A DNA stretch of 64,000 nucleotides from Prochlorococcus sp. AG-402-L18 (GCA_003216725.1 QCIL01000001.1:102812-166811); one strand, 5' to 3'. Positions 31,341 through 42,676 are shown, numbered from the stretch's first letter. Notes: generated by a model from the sequence alone, not told the origin. A program made the numbers and translations.

Positions 31341-32906
31341 TCAAGATATTTCTCTCATTTTTCTAATCCTCATTAATTTTGATAATTCATCACCTATAGC
31401 ATTTGCGTTTGAACCCTTTTTACAATTTGAGGCCGCAAATGAATGTAAAAGTACATATTTAGCAAAACATTCAGTTGGGATATTTCTATTAAATGTTAAA
31501 TCAATAGCAGAACTGCCAGCAATAAATCCAGATAAAAGATCGCCCAATCCAGCTCTAGCTGTGTGAGAATCTGTCCCAAAAAGTTGCCATGCTTTTTTAT
31601 TATTAGCAACTATACTGTTAGCTCCCTTAAGCAAAACGCTAATATTAAATTCTTTTGCAACTTTAAGAGCTAGTTCAATATTAGTTTCACATTTTACCTT
31701 AGGGAATAACCTTATAAATTCCTTGCTATGAGGTGTAATCCATGTTTTAAATTTTCTCTCTAAAAAGAATTTTGAACCTAATTTAGATTCCGAAATTCTA
31801 TTGAGAGCATCTGCATCCAAAATCAATAATCCTTCAAAACCTAAAAGATAGTCTTTTGATTTTTGCCAATCATCATTATCAATTCCTATTCCTGGGCCTA
31901 CAGCTAATGAATCAAATGCATTTAAATCAACATTCTTTAATGCGCTGAATAAAGATGCATTTCCATTTTGATTAGATTTCATAGTTCCTTTCAAAACTAT
32001 TTCTGGGGCGACTTGCCAGATAGATTCTGCAACTAACTCAGGCAGAACCGCAGAGATAAAACCCGCTCCACTTGATATAGCCCCTTTTAATGCTAAGTAT
32101 GCAGCACCAGGATATTTTTCACTCCCGGCGATTAATAATGTTCTTCCTCTCTTATATTTATTAAAATTTTTTGGTAAAGAAGGTAAATCGATAGTTTTTA
32201 AATCTTTGTAAGTAACCTTAAAAATCTTTTTATCAACTTTGGATAGTTTACTAAAAGGTACCCCAAGATCTATATGGTGCAATTCTCCAATAAAAGGTAA
32301 AGCAGAATCTTGGGTCAGCCCAATCTTATGAAGACCAATGACCAAGGTATAATCTGCCTTTACTGCATTATCTAAAAAAGGCTCTCCTTTATTAGGACAT
32401 AATCCTGTTGGAATATCAATACTTATTACCTTTCCAGATTTTTTATGAAATTTTTGATTAAACAGTTTAATTAAATTATCATCAACCTTTCTTGTTTGAT
32501 TATTACCAAAAACTCCATCAATCCAAAGCTCTTTCCCATTTGCATCAGGAGGCTCTACTAATTTTGTGACACCAATAGATGTAAGATAATTAAGGTGGTT
32601 ATTTGTTAATGTTTTTTTTATCGGGAATGGACACCATACCTGAACATGAAAACCTTTTAAAAAAAGCTCCCTAGCTATTACTGCACCATCCCCACCATTA
32701 TGCCCAGGACCTATAAAAACAGTTATTCCATTCTTGAGGAGAGATTTCTTTTTTAAGAGCCATCTACTAATTTGGATACCAGCTTTTTCCATCAATGCTT
32801 CTTGAGGCATTCCATCAGAGAACATTTCTTTCTCTAATATCAACATTTGCTTTGAATCAACAATTAAATGTTTTGAGTCAATTGTTGGCCATACAATTTC
32901 GTTCAT
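31341..32906 (-). CDS. nnr: Bifunctional NAD(P)H-hydrate epimerase / ADP-dependent dehydratase
   Basis: N-terminal YjeF domain (VFIGPGHNGGDGAVIARELFLKGFHVQVW); C-terminal kinase-like domain (GSEKYPGAAYLALKGAISSGAG, ARAGLGDLLSGFIAG). Confidence 0.92.
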   Translation of the reverse strand: MNEIVWPTIDSKHLIVDSKQMLILEKEMFSDGMPQEALMEKAGIQISRWLLKKKSLLKNGITVFIGPGHNGGDGAVIARELFLKGFHVQVWCPFPIKKTLTNNHLNYLTSIGVTKLVEPPDANGKELWIDGVFGNNQTRKVDDNLIKLFNQKFHKKSGKVISIDIPTGLCPNKGEPFLDNAVKADYTLVIGLHKIGLTQDSALPFIGELHHIDLGVPFSKLSKVDKKIFKVTYKDLKTIDLPSLPKNFNKYKRGRTLLIAGSEKYPGAAYLALKGAISSGAGFISAVLPELVAESIWQVAPEIVLKGTMKSNQNGNASLFSALKNVDLNAFDSLAVGPGIGIDNDDWQKSKDYLLGFEGLLILDADALNRISESKLGSKFFLERKFKTWITPHSKEFIRLFPKVKCETNIELALKVAKEFNISVLLKGANSIVANNKKAWQLFGTDSHTARAGLGDLLSGFIAGSSAIDLTFNRNIPTECFAKYVLLHSFAASNCKKGSNANAIGDELSKLMRIRKMREIS

Positions 32907-32952
32907 AATGAATACAAAACAATTGAAGAACTGTTCAAAAATCTAAACTTCC

Positions 32953-34110
32953 ATGTTAAAGACACAAAAGGATAAAAAATTAGAGAACTTTTTTTCTTCT
33001 AATAATAAAACTAAAAAGAAGAAAAATATTATTGTAGGTCTTTCTGGTGGCGTAGATAGTTCCCTTTCTGCTGCTCTTCTTCTAGAAAGAGGCTGGAACG
33101 TTGAGGGACTAACTCTTTGGCTAATGAAAGGACAAGGCTCTTGTTGTTCTGAAGGATTAGTAGATGCTGCTGGCCTTTGTGAAGATTTGGGAATTAATCA
33201 TAAAATAATAGACTCAAGAGAAATTTTCGAAAGAGAGGTAATTAAAAAAACTACTGAAAGCTATGAGAAAGGAATCACTCCACTTCCATGTTCGATGTGC
33301 AACAAGAATGTGAAGTTTGAAGAGATGCTTAATTACGCAATAAACAAAAAAGACTTTACTCATATTGCGACCGGACATTACGCAAGGATAAAAAAATCAT
33401 CCTATGCTGAAAAAATTGATTGCAAAAGCTTAGTATTTAAGGACTTCCTTCTTCTCAGAGGTGCTGACGAAAATAAAGACCAAAGTTATTTTCTTTATTC
33501 TCTTTCACAAGAAGTACTAAGCAGATTAGAATTTCCTCTTGGTGAAATGAAAAAAGAAGAAACAAGAAAGGAAGCTCTGAGATTAGGTCTGAGAACTGCT
33601 CAAAAACCAGAAAGTCAAGATCTATGTTTAGTTGAACATTATGGATCAATGCAGAGATTTATCGATAAACACATCGAAACCAAAGAAGGAAAAATTATGC
33701 ATGTAAATGGTAAAGTCCTTGGAACGCACAAGGGTATTCAGCACTTTACGGTTGGACAAAGAAAAGGTTTAGGCATCGCTTGGCCGGAACCACTATATGT
33801 AAAAAGTTTAGACGGGGTAAAAAACATAGTCTATGTAGCAGATAAAAGTGATCTATTTAAAAGAGAAACAATAATTAGTAAGGTTAACTGGGTCTCTATT
33901 GAAGAACCTAAGCAAGAGATAGAAGTAGAAGCACAAATAAGATATAGGAGTTGTCCAGTAAAAGGCACTTTAATACCTTTGAAAAATTTAGATAATACAA
34001 CTAAAACATTTAAATTAATTTTTGAAGAAAATCAAAGTTCGGTAACACCTGGACAAGCTGCAGTTTTTTATAAAGGAGAAATTCTATTAGGTGGCGGATT
34101 AATTAATTAA
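32953..34110 (+). CDS. mnmA: tRNA-specific 2-thiouridylase
   Basis: [56 protein letters not shown]. Confidence 0.95.
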   Translation: MLKTQKDKKLENFFSSNNKTKKKKNIIVGLSGGVDSSLSAALLLERGWNVEGLTLWLMKGQGSCCSEGLVDAAGLCEDLGINHKIIDSREIFEREVIKKTTESYEKGITPLPCSMCNKNVKFEEMLNYAINKKDFTHIATGHYARIKKSSYAEKIDCKSLVFKDFLLLRGADENKDQSYFLYSLSQEVLSRLEFPLGEMKKEETRKEALRLGLRTAQKPESQDLCLVEHYGSMQRFIDKHIETKEGKIMHVNGKVLGTHKGIQHFTVGQRKGLGIAWPEPLYVKSLDGVKNIVYVADKSDLFKRETIISKVNWVSIEEPKQEIEVEAQIRYRSCPVKGTLIPLKNLDNTTKTFKLIFEENQSSVTPGQAAVFYKGEILLGGGLIN

Positions 34111-35593
34111 TTAATTTCCAAAAGAAATTTAATCCCATAAAAAATATAAATAATAACAAAATAGGTTTATCTCCAAATTTTGTGTAGAAGGTCTTGTCGG
34201 ATGAAAAATTAGGGAAAACTACTTTATTTTGCTCCACATTAAAATCTAGAAGTTGAATTATTTTCCCATCATCTTTAACTAAACCCGAAGGACCAGTGTT
34301 TGATACAAGTAGATTATCTTTTTTGTTTTCAATACTTCTCAATCTTGCCAAAGACAGGAATTGATTATAAAGCTTAGTTGGATAGGGATCTAAATTTGCT
34401 GCAGTTATTATTAGTTTTGCACCACTATTAATAGCCTTTCTTATTTTCAATCCATCACTAATTTCATAACAAATAGCCACTGCTAGAGGTTGTGTAAAAT
34501 TAGGATCAAAAAATCTTGAATCAGAGCCTGGTTGGATTCCTCCTACTGCAGATAATCCTATTGGAAAACTATCTAGAAATCTAGGTATTTTTTCACCTAA
34601 TGGAACAAGTCTATTTTTATCTATAAATGAGGTAAAAGATTTATCTCCAATTTGAAATCCTAGTAAAGAACTTCTTAACTCATTATCGGAATTTCTGAAA
34701 CCTCCTGCCAAGGTATTAACCTTAAAGCCTTTAGATAAATAAAAATTATTATATAGAGTCCCTTCAGGTGCAACGAGAAGTTTTACTTGATTGGCTAAAG
34801 CATACTTTTGAGCAATAGATTGTTTTTCTTTAATAAATTCATCATCTATGTTTAATTTTTCTCTTGTTGGGAGGTTGGTTTGCCAAATAGCCACAGGATA
34901 TTCATAATTTCTTTTAATTGGCGTTGTTAAACCCCCAAATAGATGTAAGAAAAAAATAATAAAAAGTCCGAAAATAAATATTTTTTTAAAATGAAGTTTT
35001 CTTCTCCATCTACCGTGACTAAAAAATATCCAAAATCCAATCAATATTTGTAATACGCATAAACCACTTGCGCCAATCCATCTTGCCAAACCAGCAAGAT
35101 AAATATCACCTGGAACAAGACTCTCGCCTAAACCTATCCAAAAAAAAGGTGTTTGAGAAAGTATCAATTCACCAATCCCCCAAGTCAAAGACAAAAAAAA
35201 TACTTTTACGGTTAAAGGTAATATTTTCATTTTAAAAACATCCTCTTTCCACAGAATAATTTCAACTAACAAACCCCATAAATAAACTAATAACCCACCA
35301 AGAAAAGCACAAAATGATAATATTGAAATGGTGATTATTAAACTTGCAAGCCATGGAAAACCTAGCCATGTTAATGGATGAAGATCATAAAGCCAAGAAT
35401 GACTTATCAAGATAAAGAAAAACCCCCAACAAAAATTTGCTATCCTTCTTTCACTTCCCTTCCATAAAATAAATAATGATATCGGCATAAAAATCAGCCA
35501 AAAATGGGTTGCAACAGAAATACCTCCTATGATGCCACCTAAACATGAGTAAAAATATTGTTTTAAACTTTTAACTTGAGTTGGGTTTAACAA
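34103..35593 (-). CDS. lnt: Apolipoprotein N-acyltransferase
   Basis: N-terminal TM bundle and C-terminal CN-hydrolase domain ([42 protein letters not shown]). Confidence 0.88.
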   Translation of the reverse strand: MLNPTQVKSLKQYFYSCLGGIIGGISVATHFWLIFMPISLFILWKGSERRIANFCWGFFFILISHSWLYDLHPLTWLGFPWLASLIITISILSFCAFLGGLLVYLWGLLVEIILWKEDVFKMKILPLTVKVFFLSLTWGIGELILSQTPFFWIGLGESLVPGDIYLAGLARWIGASGLCVLQILIGFWIFFSHGRWRRKLHFKKIFIFGLFIIFFLHLFGGLTTPIKRNYEYPVAIWQTNLPTREKLNIDDEFIKEKQSIAQKYALANQVKLLVAPEGTLYNNFYLSKGFKVNTLAGGFRNSDNELRSSLLGFQIGDKSFTSFIDKNRLVPLGEKIPRFLDSFPIGLSAVGGIQPGSDSRFFDPNFTQPLAVAICYEISDGLKIRKAINSGAKLIITAANLDPYPTKLYNQFLSLARLRSIENKKDNLLVSNTGPSGLVKDDGKIIQLLDFNVEQNKVVFPNFSSDKTFYTKFGDKPILLLFIFFMGLNFFWKLIN

Positions 35594-35678
35594 TCTAAAA
35601 TTTCAAATTAAATTTAAAATTACCCGTTTATTGTACCTTTATTCTGTAGTATTAGTTTTAGTAACAATCAAAATCTAG

Positions 35679-36251
35679 GTGAAAGAAGTATTTATCAGTT
35701 TTGCAGTTTTTGTTTTTTGTGTTTCATTAACTATTTTCAGTCAATTTAATTCACCTCAAGTTGTTAATGCTGCTGAATCAGAAAATCAATTAATTCAACA
35801 AAAGCCTCTTGCAAAATCATCAAATATTTCAAATAATAATTTATTTGAACTAGACCCATCAGATCCAAATCCTATACTTTTCGCTATGGCAGAAGAAACA
35901 TCATCAGACATCAATTCAAGGACTACAGAAAGTGGTCTAATTATCGCAGATATCGTAAATGGGGAAGGAGATGAAGCTAGTGCTGGGCAAACAGTTACTG
36001 TAAATTACACAGGAACTTTAGAAGACGGGACACAATTTGATACCAGTATCGGAAGAGCTCCATTCAGCTTTCCCTTGGGTGCTGGACGAGTAATAAAAGG
36101 TTGGGACGAAGGTGTAGCAGGCATGAAAGTTGGAGGTAAAAGAAAATTGACAATACCCCCGGAACTTGGATACGGATCGAGAGGAGCAGGAAATGTAATA
36201 CCCGCTAATGCGACTTTAATATTTGAAGTTGAATTATTAAAAGTCAATTAA
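35679..36251 (+). CDS. FKBP-type peptidyl-prolyl cis-trans isomerase, exported
   Basis: [65 protein letters not shown]-terminal signal. First codon is GTG at 35679. Confidence 0.94.
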   Translation: MKEVFISFAVFVFCVSLTIFSQFNSPQVVNAAESENQLIQQKPLAKSSNISNNNLFELDPSDPNPILFAMAEETSSDINSRTTESGLIIADIVNGEGDEASAGQTVTVNYTGTLEDGTQFDTSIGRAPFSFPLGAGRVIKGWDEGVAGMKVGGKRKLTIPPELGYGSRGAGNVIPANATLIFEVELLKVN

Positions 36252-36329
36252 ATTAAGTAAGAAAAATATCTAAGACTTTTCAATTTAGTTAATCTCCAAG
36301 TAGTATATATACAACATCAAATATTTGAA

Positions 36330-36803
36330 ATGTTAAGTAAATTCATCAATTCTTTTCTAAATAAAAAATCCCCAATGACAGTCCATGCTCACTGTGATGG
36401 TCCTTGTGGTGTTTACGACCCGGCATCTACGAGAGTTGCAGCTGAAGCAGTTTTATCAATGACAAAAAAACTTATTGCATTAGAAGCTCCCGCTAGCACT
36501 GATTCAGCAGAGTGGGCTGCATACAGTAATACATTTTCTAGATATGTTGCAGTTAAAGAAGAGCAAGCAAAAGAAACAAAGAAAGAAATTCTAATTCTGT
36601 GGACAGATTATTTTAAACCAGTTCACCTAGAAACTTATCCCGACTTACATGAAACCATTTGGAAGGCGGCCAAATTATGCAGTGCATGCAAAGTTAATAT
36701 TGACTTAGCTCAAGCTGAAGAACTCATGAGTTATGTAGAAAAGATTCATAGTATTTTCTGGGCTTCAAAAGGAAGATCAGACGCTTTTGTAAAAGCTAGT
36801 TAA
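36330..36803 (+). CDS. sodN: Nickel superoxide dismutase
   Basis: Ni-hook HCDGPCGVYDP following a short N-terminal propeptide (MLSKFINSFLNKKSPMTVHA). Confidence 0.97.
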   Translation: MLSKFINSFLNKKSPMTVHAHCDGPCGVYDPASTRVAAEAVLSMTKKLIALEAPASTDSAEWAAYSNTFSRYVAVKEEQAKETKKEILILWTDYFKPVHLETYPDLHETIWKAAKLCSACKVNIDLAQAEELMSYVEKIHSIFWASKGRSDAFVKAS

Positions 36804-36835
36804 TCAGAATTATTTTCAAAAGTTTTTTTGATTTT

Positions 36836-37204
36836 ATTTTATATTTTTTAGGTTTAAGAAAAACTGCCATTATTAGTGGTGAATCGATGTTACCTTACCT
36901 AAAAGAAGGAGATATTGTATTCTTTAAAAAATATAAAAAGAATAAATCAATACTTAAAAATCGACAAATAGTTATTTTTAATCATCCACTCAAAAATAAA
37001 AACCTTATAAAAAGGATAAATTCAGTAAATCAAAATAATATTGAAGTTTTTGGAGACAATATTGAATTTAGCGAAGATAGTAATAAATTTGGATTAATCG
37101 ATAACGAAAAAATAATTGGGATTGTCACCTCTAAATTAATTATTCCTAAATTAAAAAATTTTTTAACTCAAAAAAACAGAAGCACTTCTTTGAATCCAAA
37201 ATAA
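36836..37204 (+). CDS. sodX: Nickel-type SOD maturation protease SodX (signal-peptidase-like); 5' boundary uncertain
   Basis: ORF track begins at ATG 36887, but the conserved catalytic motif IISGESMLP lies in frame upstream. The frame is open back to 36800 with no ATG/GTG/TTG; an ATT at 36836 is one possible start. Confidence 0.75.
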   Translation: MLYFLGLRKTAIISGESMLPYLKEGDIVFFKKYKKNKSILKNRQIVIFNHPLKNKNLIKRINSVNQNNIEVFGDNIEFSEDSNKFGLIDNEKIIGIVTSKLIIPKLKNFLTQKNRSTSLNPK

Positions 37205-37834
37205 TCCCAAAGAAAAGGAAAGCCCTCCTGCTACAGCTATTAATCTTTTAATAAATTTTTGACTTGCTTTAAAGGTGGTAAAAGATATTAAACAAGTAAA
37301 AAGATTCATACTTATTAGTGAACCAATCAAATATGAAATCAAATATAAGCAAGCGCTTGTTAAAGGAAGTGCTAAAGCAGGAAGAACTGCAAGAAAATGT
37401 GAACCTCCAGCTATACCGTGTAGCAAGCCTAAACCAGTCAAAGCATGTGAGTGCTTATTATTAATTTTTTGTTCCTTAACATGAAAGTGAAAGTGACGAT
37501 GGGCAATTCCATTATCATGCTTATGGGAATGCGAGTGGATACTTAATTGAAAAGAATTTTTAATAGCAAATAATCCAACAATTAGAAGAGAAATTCCAAC
37601 TAGGAATTCGGCAATATTAGAAAATTTGTTTAATGGCGTAATATCCTTAATAAAAATCGCCAGAAAAGCTAACAAAAAGACACCTGAAGAGTGTCCTAAG
37701 GCCCATGAGAAACTATTTTTAAGAGCTTTATGGGGATTATTAATCGCTGATGGTACCATTGCAATTAAATGATCAGCGCCACTTACTACATGCACAAATC
37801 CTGCAACTATACCTGTTAAAATTACAGCCTGCAT
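37163..37834 (-). CDS. Putative nickel transporter (SodT-like, HupE/UreH/NicO-type membrane protein)
   Basis: Multi-TM protein with VVSGADHLIAMVPSA, His-rich loop HSHSHKHDNGIAHRHFHFHVKEQ and LLHGIAGGSHFLAVLPAL; convergent with sodN/sodX. Confidence 0.78.
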   Translation of the reverse strand: MQAVILTGIVAGFVHVVSGADHLIAMVPSAINNPHKALKNSFSWALGHSSGVFLLAFLAIFIKDITPLNKFSNIAEFLVGISLLIVGLFAIKNSFQLSIHSHSHKHDNGIAHRHFHFHVKEQKINNKHSHALTGLGLLHGIAGGSHFLAVLPALALPLTSACLYLISYLIGSLISMNLFTCLISFTTFKASQKFIKRLIAVAGGLSFSLGLFWIQRSASVFLS

Positions 37835-37889
37835 ATATATTCAGTACAACTCTGTTTAATCAATTTTATAGCACGATTTGAAGTCATTA

Positions 37890-38777
37890 TTAAATTGAGT
37901 TAAATAATTTCTTGAACGATTGTTTAATATCAGTTTCTCTCATAAAAGTTTCACCAATTAATACTCCCTTGATTCCAATAGATCTAAGCGATTCTAAATC
38001 TTCGGCACAATTAATTCCAGATTCACTTATGGGAATAATATTTTGTTTTAAAAATATATCTGCATATGTATGCATCAATTCTATTGATGTTTTTAAATCC
38101 GTTTTAAAAGTTTTTAAGTCCCTATTATTTATTCCAATCAAATTAAAAGATTTTAACTTTAGAATCCTTTCTAATTCATTAGAGTTATGGACTTCAACAA
38201 GAACACTCATCTTTAAATTATCAGCTATTTTCTTTAAATAAATTAAATCGTCATCACTTAATATCGCAGCAATTAATAATATTGCATCAGCACCAAATAC
38301 CCTTGCTTTATAAATCTGATAAGCAGAAATAATAAAATCTTTGCAGAGTAGAGGGAGATTAGTTGATCTCCTTACAGTTTCGAGTATTTCATAACTACCT
38401 TGAAAAAACCTTTTATCGGTAAGTACTGAAATACATGATGCACCTAATCCTTCATAACAAATTGCTATGTTTTCAGGGTTAAAATCTTTTCTAATAACTC
38501 CTTTACTCGGACTAGCTTTTTTTATTTCAGCAATAACTCCTGGTTTTATTTTTGACTCCAAAATATTTTTATAAAAATCTTTCGGAGTAGGAAGTTTTTC
38601 AATTTTTTTGATGAGATCTTCTAAAGAGACTATTTTTTTAAAATTCTTAATTTCAATATCCTTATGCCATACAATTTCTTCCAGAATATTTTTTGCTTGT
38701 GCTTCTTTATGAGGTACAGCATATTCTAAATTTTCTACCCTTACTGTTGGATTTGGTGGCCTGCGTCTTATATCCAT
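37890..38777 (-). CDS. trpC: Indole-3-glycerol phosphate synthase
   Basis: [61 protein letters not shown] motifs. Confidence 0.95.
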   Translation of the reverse strand: MDIRRRPPNPTVRVENLEYAVPHKEAQAKNILEEIVWHKDIEIKNFKKIVSLEDLIKKIEKLPTPKDFYKNILESKIKPGVIAEIKKASPSKGVIRKDFNPENIAICYEGLGASCISVLTDKRFFQGSYEILETVRRSTNLPLLCKDFIISAYQIYKARVFGADAILLIAAILSDDDLIYLKKIADNLKMSVLVEVHNSNELERILKLKSFNLIGINNRDLKTFKTDLKTSIELMHTYADIFLKQNIIPISESGINCAEDLESLRSIGIKGVLIGETFMRETDIKQSFKKLFNSI

Positions 38778-38789
38778 TAATTTTAGATA

Positions 38790-40229
38790 TTATTTTATTT
38801 GAGAAGCCGCTTGTTTATATGCGACCTCAACTACTTCACTTAGAGTAGGATGAGTATGAACTTCTTTAGATAATTCAATTACATCTTGGTTCCTTGAAAT
38901 AGCGTTCGAAATTTCTTGAATTAAATCAGCTGCATGTAACCCGAAAATATGAGCACCTAATACTTTCCCATTATCTTTATTGAAAATCAACTTTAGCAAT
39001 CCATCACTCTCCAATTCAGCCAACGCTTTTGAATTAGCCTTAAAGAAACTTTTGACGATTCCCAAAGTAAAATTTTCTTTTGCCGATATTTCTTTAGCTT
39101 CAGCTTCAGAGAGACCAACTGAACTAATCTCAGGGTGAGTAAAGGTTGCAGCAGGGATAGTTTTATAATTAATTTCGACGTCACCACCGCAGATATTATC
39201 AACAGCAATAGTACCTTGCGCTGCCGCTGTGTGAGCAAGCATTAGTTTACCAGTCACATCTCCAACAGCCCATATGTTAGGTATTATTTCCTCACCATTT
39301 TTAACCCTCATTTGATCATCGATAGGAATAAACCCTTTAACTGTCTCGATCCCAACAGACTCAAGATTTAGATTATTACTATTTGGACTTCTGCCAGTTG
39401 CTACAAGTACAGCGTCAACTTCTAAAGTATCTACAACTTCTTTAGATTTTGCATCTGTTAGTTCTATTTTTACTGGGCATCCAGGTATTATTTTTGTCGC
39501 AAAGACATTTGATTTTGTATCTATATCTCTTGATTGAATAAGGTTCTTCTTAGCAATTTTTGTAATGTCTGGATCAAATGTTGGCATGATATTGTCCAAA
39601 GCCTCAATCATTGTAACTTCACAACCTAATGCGGTATACACATCAGCAAATTCCAATCCTATATAACCACTTCCAATAATAGCTATCCACCTTGGTAGCC
39701 ACTCAAGTTTAACCGCATCATCACTAGTAAATACAGTCCTATTATCCAAAGTTATTCCTCGAGGCACAAAAGGAGAAGAACCAGTTGCAATAACAATATT
39801 TTTTGATGTGAAGATTTTGTCAATTCCGTTTTTATCTCTCACACCAACCTTTTGATTTCCTTCTAGTCTTCCAATACCGAAAATAATTTCAACTCCACTC
39901 CTTTTGAGAGTTTTTGTTAAATTTTCTCTAACATTTAAAACTAAATTATTTGCATGATCAGCAATTTTCGATCTCTCAAACCTTACTGGGGAGACATGAA
40001 TTCCAAATTTAGCTAAGTGTTCATAATCAGCCATTTCTCTGACTTTACCACTGGCAGCCAAAAGAGCTTTAGAGGGTACACACCCCTTATTAACACAAGT
40101 GCCTCCCATATCAGAAGATTCAACTATAGCAACTTTTAGTCCCTTACTAGCAGCATGTTTGGCGGCATCAAAACCTCCATAACCTGCACCTATTACAATT
40201 AAATCAAAATCAAAACTTGAATCAGTCAC
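38790..40229 (-). CDS. lpdA: Dihydrolipoamide dehydrogenase (probable GTG start at 40229; ORF open to 40274)
   Basis: FDLIVIGAGYGGFDAAKHAASKGLKVAIVESSDMGGTCVNKGCVPSKALL; GTG start avoids overlap with the upstream gene. Confidence 0.95.
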   Translation of the reverse strand: MTDSSFDFDLIVIGAGYGGFDAAKHAASKGLKVAIVESSDMGGTCVNKGCVPSKALLAASGKVREMADYEHLAKFGIHVSPVRFERSKIADHANNLVLNVRENLTKTLKRSGVEIIFGIGRLEGNQKVGVRDKNGIDKIFTSKNIVIATGSSPFVPRGITLDNRTVFTSDDAVKLEWLPRWIAIIGSGYIGLEFADVYTALGCEVTMIEALDNIMPTFDPDITKIAKKNLIQSRDIDTKSNVFATKIIPGCPVKIELTDAKSKEVVDTLEVDAVLVATGRSPNSNNLNLESVGIETVKGFIPIDDQMRVKNGEEIIPNIWAVGDVTGKLMLAHTAAAQGTIAVDNICGGDVEINYKTIPAATFTHPEISSVGLSEAEAKEISAKENFTLGIVKSFFKANSKALAELESDGLLKLIFNKDNGKVLGAHIFGLHAADLIQEISNAISRNQDVIELSKEVHTHPTLSEVVEVAYKQAASQIK

Positions 40230-40236
40230 TTTTTCT

Positions 40237-40950
40237 TTATGTATTAGAGGTGTATGCGACTCTTTTTCGTTCAAGTAATAATGGAACTGCTACACAAGCC
40301 ACATTCAATGATTCTACAAGCTCACTATGCGGAATTGAAATTGTTTCATTAAAAGCTTCTTGAATTTTTTTATGAATACCCTGACCTTCGTTACCCAAAA
40401 TTAATGCAGTACGTTTTGTCCAATCAATTTCCCAGTAGGGCTTTGAAGAATTTTTAAATTTTTTACTATAACTACTAGTAGAAAATATATTAAATCCAAT
40501 ATTTGACAATTTAGACAATGAGTCTAATAAAGAATTGATTATTTCTTCCTCAGCTCCTTCAAATCTTAGAAATGGTAGGTGAAAGACGGCACCAGATGAT
40601 GCTCTTAATACTTTTTGGTTCAGAGGGTGAGCACCTCCAGCTAAAAGGATTGAATCTACCCCTGCTGCTAGAGCAGTTCTAAAAAGATTCCCCATGTTCC
40701 CAGGATCTTGAATCCTATCAAGAACAAGAACTAAATCATCTTTAATATTAAATTTGTAATTAGGGATTGATGAGGTTTCGACTAATGCAGCAATACCATC
40801 TGGATTAATTGTTGATATTGCATAAGCTAAAACCTCTTCTGAAACAATAGTTTTTAATGATTTACCAAACTGTTTGCTAAGATTTTGATTCTTTCTAAGC
40901 CATTTTTCAGTAACTAAAATTTTAGAAGGAGTATTTCCAGACTTCAACAA
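40237..40950 (-). CDS. TrmH/SpoU family RNA 2'-O-methyltransferase; true start probably upstream near 41061
   Basis: LVLVLDRIQDPGNMGNLFRTALAAGVDSILL, LILGNEGQGI, IPHSELVESLNVACVAVPLLLE. Upstream in-frame sequence continues the family N-terminus (see findings). Confidence 0.88.
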   Translation of the reverse strand: MLKSGNTPSKILVTEKWLRKNQNLSKQFGKSLKTIVSEEVLAYAISTINPDGIAALVETSSIPNYKFNIKDDLVLVLDRIQDPGNMGNLFRTALAAGVDSILLAGGAHPLNQKVLRASSGAVFHLPFLRFEGAEEEIINSLLDSLSKLSNIGFNIFSTSSYSKKFKNSSKPYWEIDWTKRTALILGNEGQGIHKKIQEAFNETISIPHSELVESLNVACVAVPLLLERKRVAYTSNT

Positions 40951-41270
40951 TTCTTCGATGAGATGAGTGCCCTCTATGCAAAAAAAGTCTTTTTCTTTGC
41001 GCGAAGATCCTCTTTTAAATGATCTAAATCTTTTAACTAGATTATTATTTTTACTAGTTATTTTTAAAAAAGTATTTTCTATGAGAAATTTGAGAATTTT
41101 GTTATCATTTATATTTTAATTTCCATAAAAGTTTTGATCAATAATTTTTTAGATTTAATTTCCAAAAATTCGAATAATACATTTTTACTTTTAATTAATA
41201 TTCAGGGCGTTACATTAGGTGGACTTAATAATGTTAGTTTGTCATTATAAATTTAATAAATTAAGTCTTA

Positions 41271-42641
41271 ATGATTTGCGGAAGCAAAAATAAGTCATAT
41301 CTTAAATCGCAAAATTTAAAGATTTTTGGCCAAGGTAAATTAAATGGAAGAATTGAGATAAGTGGCGCGAAGAATTCGGCCTTAGTTTTACTTGCAGCAA
41401 CATTATTAACTAATGAAAGAATAATTCTTGAGAATGTTCCCCGTCTTACTGATATTGAAAAAATGAGAAATATCCTTAAGAATTTAGGCGTTAATATATT
41501 AGATAAAAACAATACATTAGAGATAGATTCAAAAAATATTTCCATTAAAGAGCTTCCATATAAACTTGTTAATAGATTAAGAGCTAGTTTCTTTTGTATC
41601 GGTGCACTATTAAGCAAATTTGGAGAGGCTAAAGTCCCCTTACCTGGAGGGTGCAATATTGGTTTAAGGCCAATAGATGAGCACATTAATGGACTCAAAG
41701 CATTAGGAGCTGAAATTATTATTGAAGAAGGAATTGTTAAAGCAAAAATAAAGGACAAGAGGAAAAAACTTTGCGGTACTAATATCAAATTAAAATGTCC
41801 AAGCGTTGGAGCAACTGAAACTTTAATAATGGCAGCATCTCTAGCAGAGGGCAGGACTATTATTGAGAATGCTGCGAGAGAACCCGAAATTCAGGATTTA
41901 TGCCAAATGCTTAATAAAATGGGGGCAAAAATTTTCGACTCTGGTAAAGAAAAAATAATTATTGATGGTGTTAATAAACTTGGTGGTTGTACTCATAAAG
42001 TAATTCCAGACCGAATAGAGGCTGGAACTTTTCTAATCGCTGCTGCTGCAACTTCCTCTTCAATAACAATTTATCCTGTAATTCCTAATCATCTTGAAGC
42101 TGTTACAAATAAGCTTCAAGAGAGTGGGAGTAAAATTACAATTAAAGGTAATTCAATAACAATTAATGGTAAAGAGATTAAAGGAGTTGATATTGATACA
42201 GCACCCTTTCCCGGATTTCCTACTGATTTACAGGCACCATTTACAGCTTTAATGACCATCGCTAAAGGTGAATCAAAGATTACTGAAACAATTTTCGAAA
42301 ACAGAATGAATCATATTCATTTACTTAATAAAATGGGTGCATGTATAAAATTAAATAAAAACGTCGCTCATATTAAAGGCGTTAAAACAATTAAGGGGAT
42401 GGATCTTGTTGGCTCAGATTTAAGGTCATCTGCTGCATTAATAATTGCTGGGATTATCGCTAAAGGGAATAGTAATATCTATGGTTTAGAGCATTTGGAT
42501 AGAGGTTATGAAAATTTTGAATCAAAATTGAAAATGCTAGGTATTAATATAAAAAGAGAATTTAAAAAAAGAACCTTAAATGATGAAGAATATAAAGTTA
42601 ATTCTGAAACTGATGAAATTCCAAAATTCAGAGCAGCCTGA
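41271..42641 (+). CDS. murA: UDP-N-acetylglucosamine 1-carboxyvinyltransferase
   Basis: LNGRIEISGAKNSALVLLAATLLT; GALLSKFGEAKVPLPGGCNIGLRPIDEHI; DLRSSAALIIAGIIAKGNSNIYGLEHLDRGYE. Confidence 0.96.
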   Translation: MICGSKNKSYLKSQNLKIFGQGKLNGRIEISGAKNSALVLLAATLLTNERIILENVPRLTDIEKMRNILKNLGVNILDKNNTLEIDSKNISIKELPYKLVNRLRASFFCIGALLSKFGEAKVPLPGGCNIGLRPIDEHINGLKALGAEIIIEEGIVKAKIKDKRKKLCGTNIKLKCPSVGATETLIMAASLAEGRTIIENAAREPEIQDLCQMLNKMGAKIFDSGKEKIIIDGVNKLGGCTHKVIPDRIEAGTFLIAAAATSSSITIYPVIPNHLEAVTNKLQESGSKITIKGNSITINGKEIKGVDIDTAPFPGFPTDLQAPFTALMTIAKGESKITETIFENRMNHIHLLNKMGACIKLNKNVAHIKGVKTIKGMDLVGSDLRSSAALIIAGIIAKGNSNIYGLEHLDRGYENFESKLKMLGINIKREFKKRTLNDEEYKVNSETDEIPKFRAA

Positions 42642-42676
42642 AGAATAAACAAAGAACCTATTTAAGCAATACTAAT

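Noticed and set aside
38993-39238. 81-aa minus-strand ORF MLTQRQRKVLLLL...
   Set aside because: Alternate frame within lpdA.
41261-41788. 175-aa minus-strand ORF
   Set aside because: Antisense to murA, which has strong motif support.
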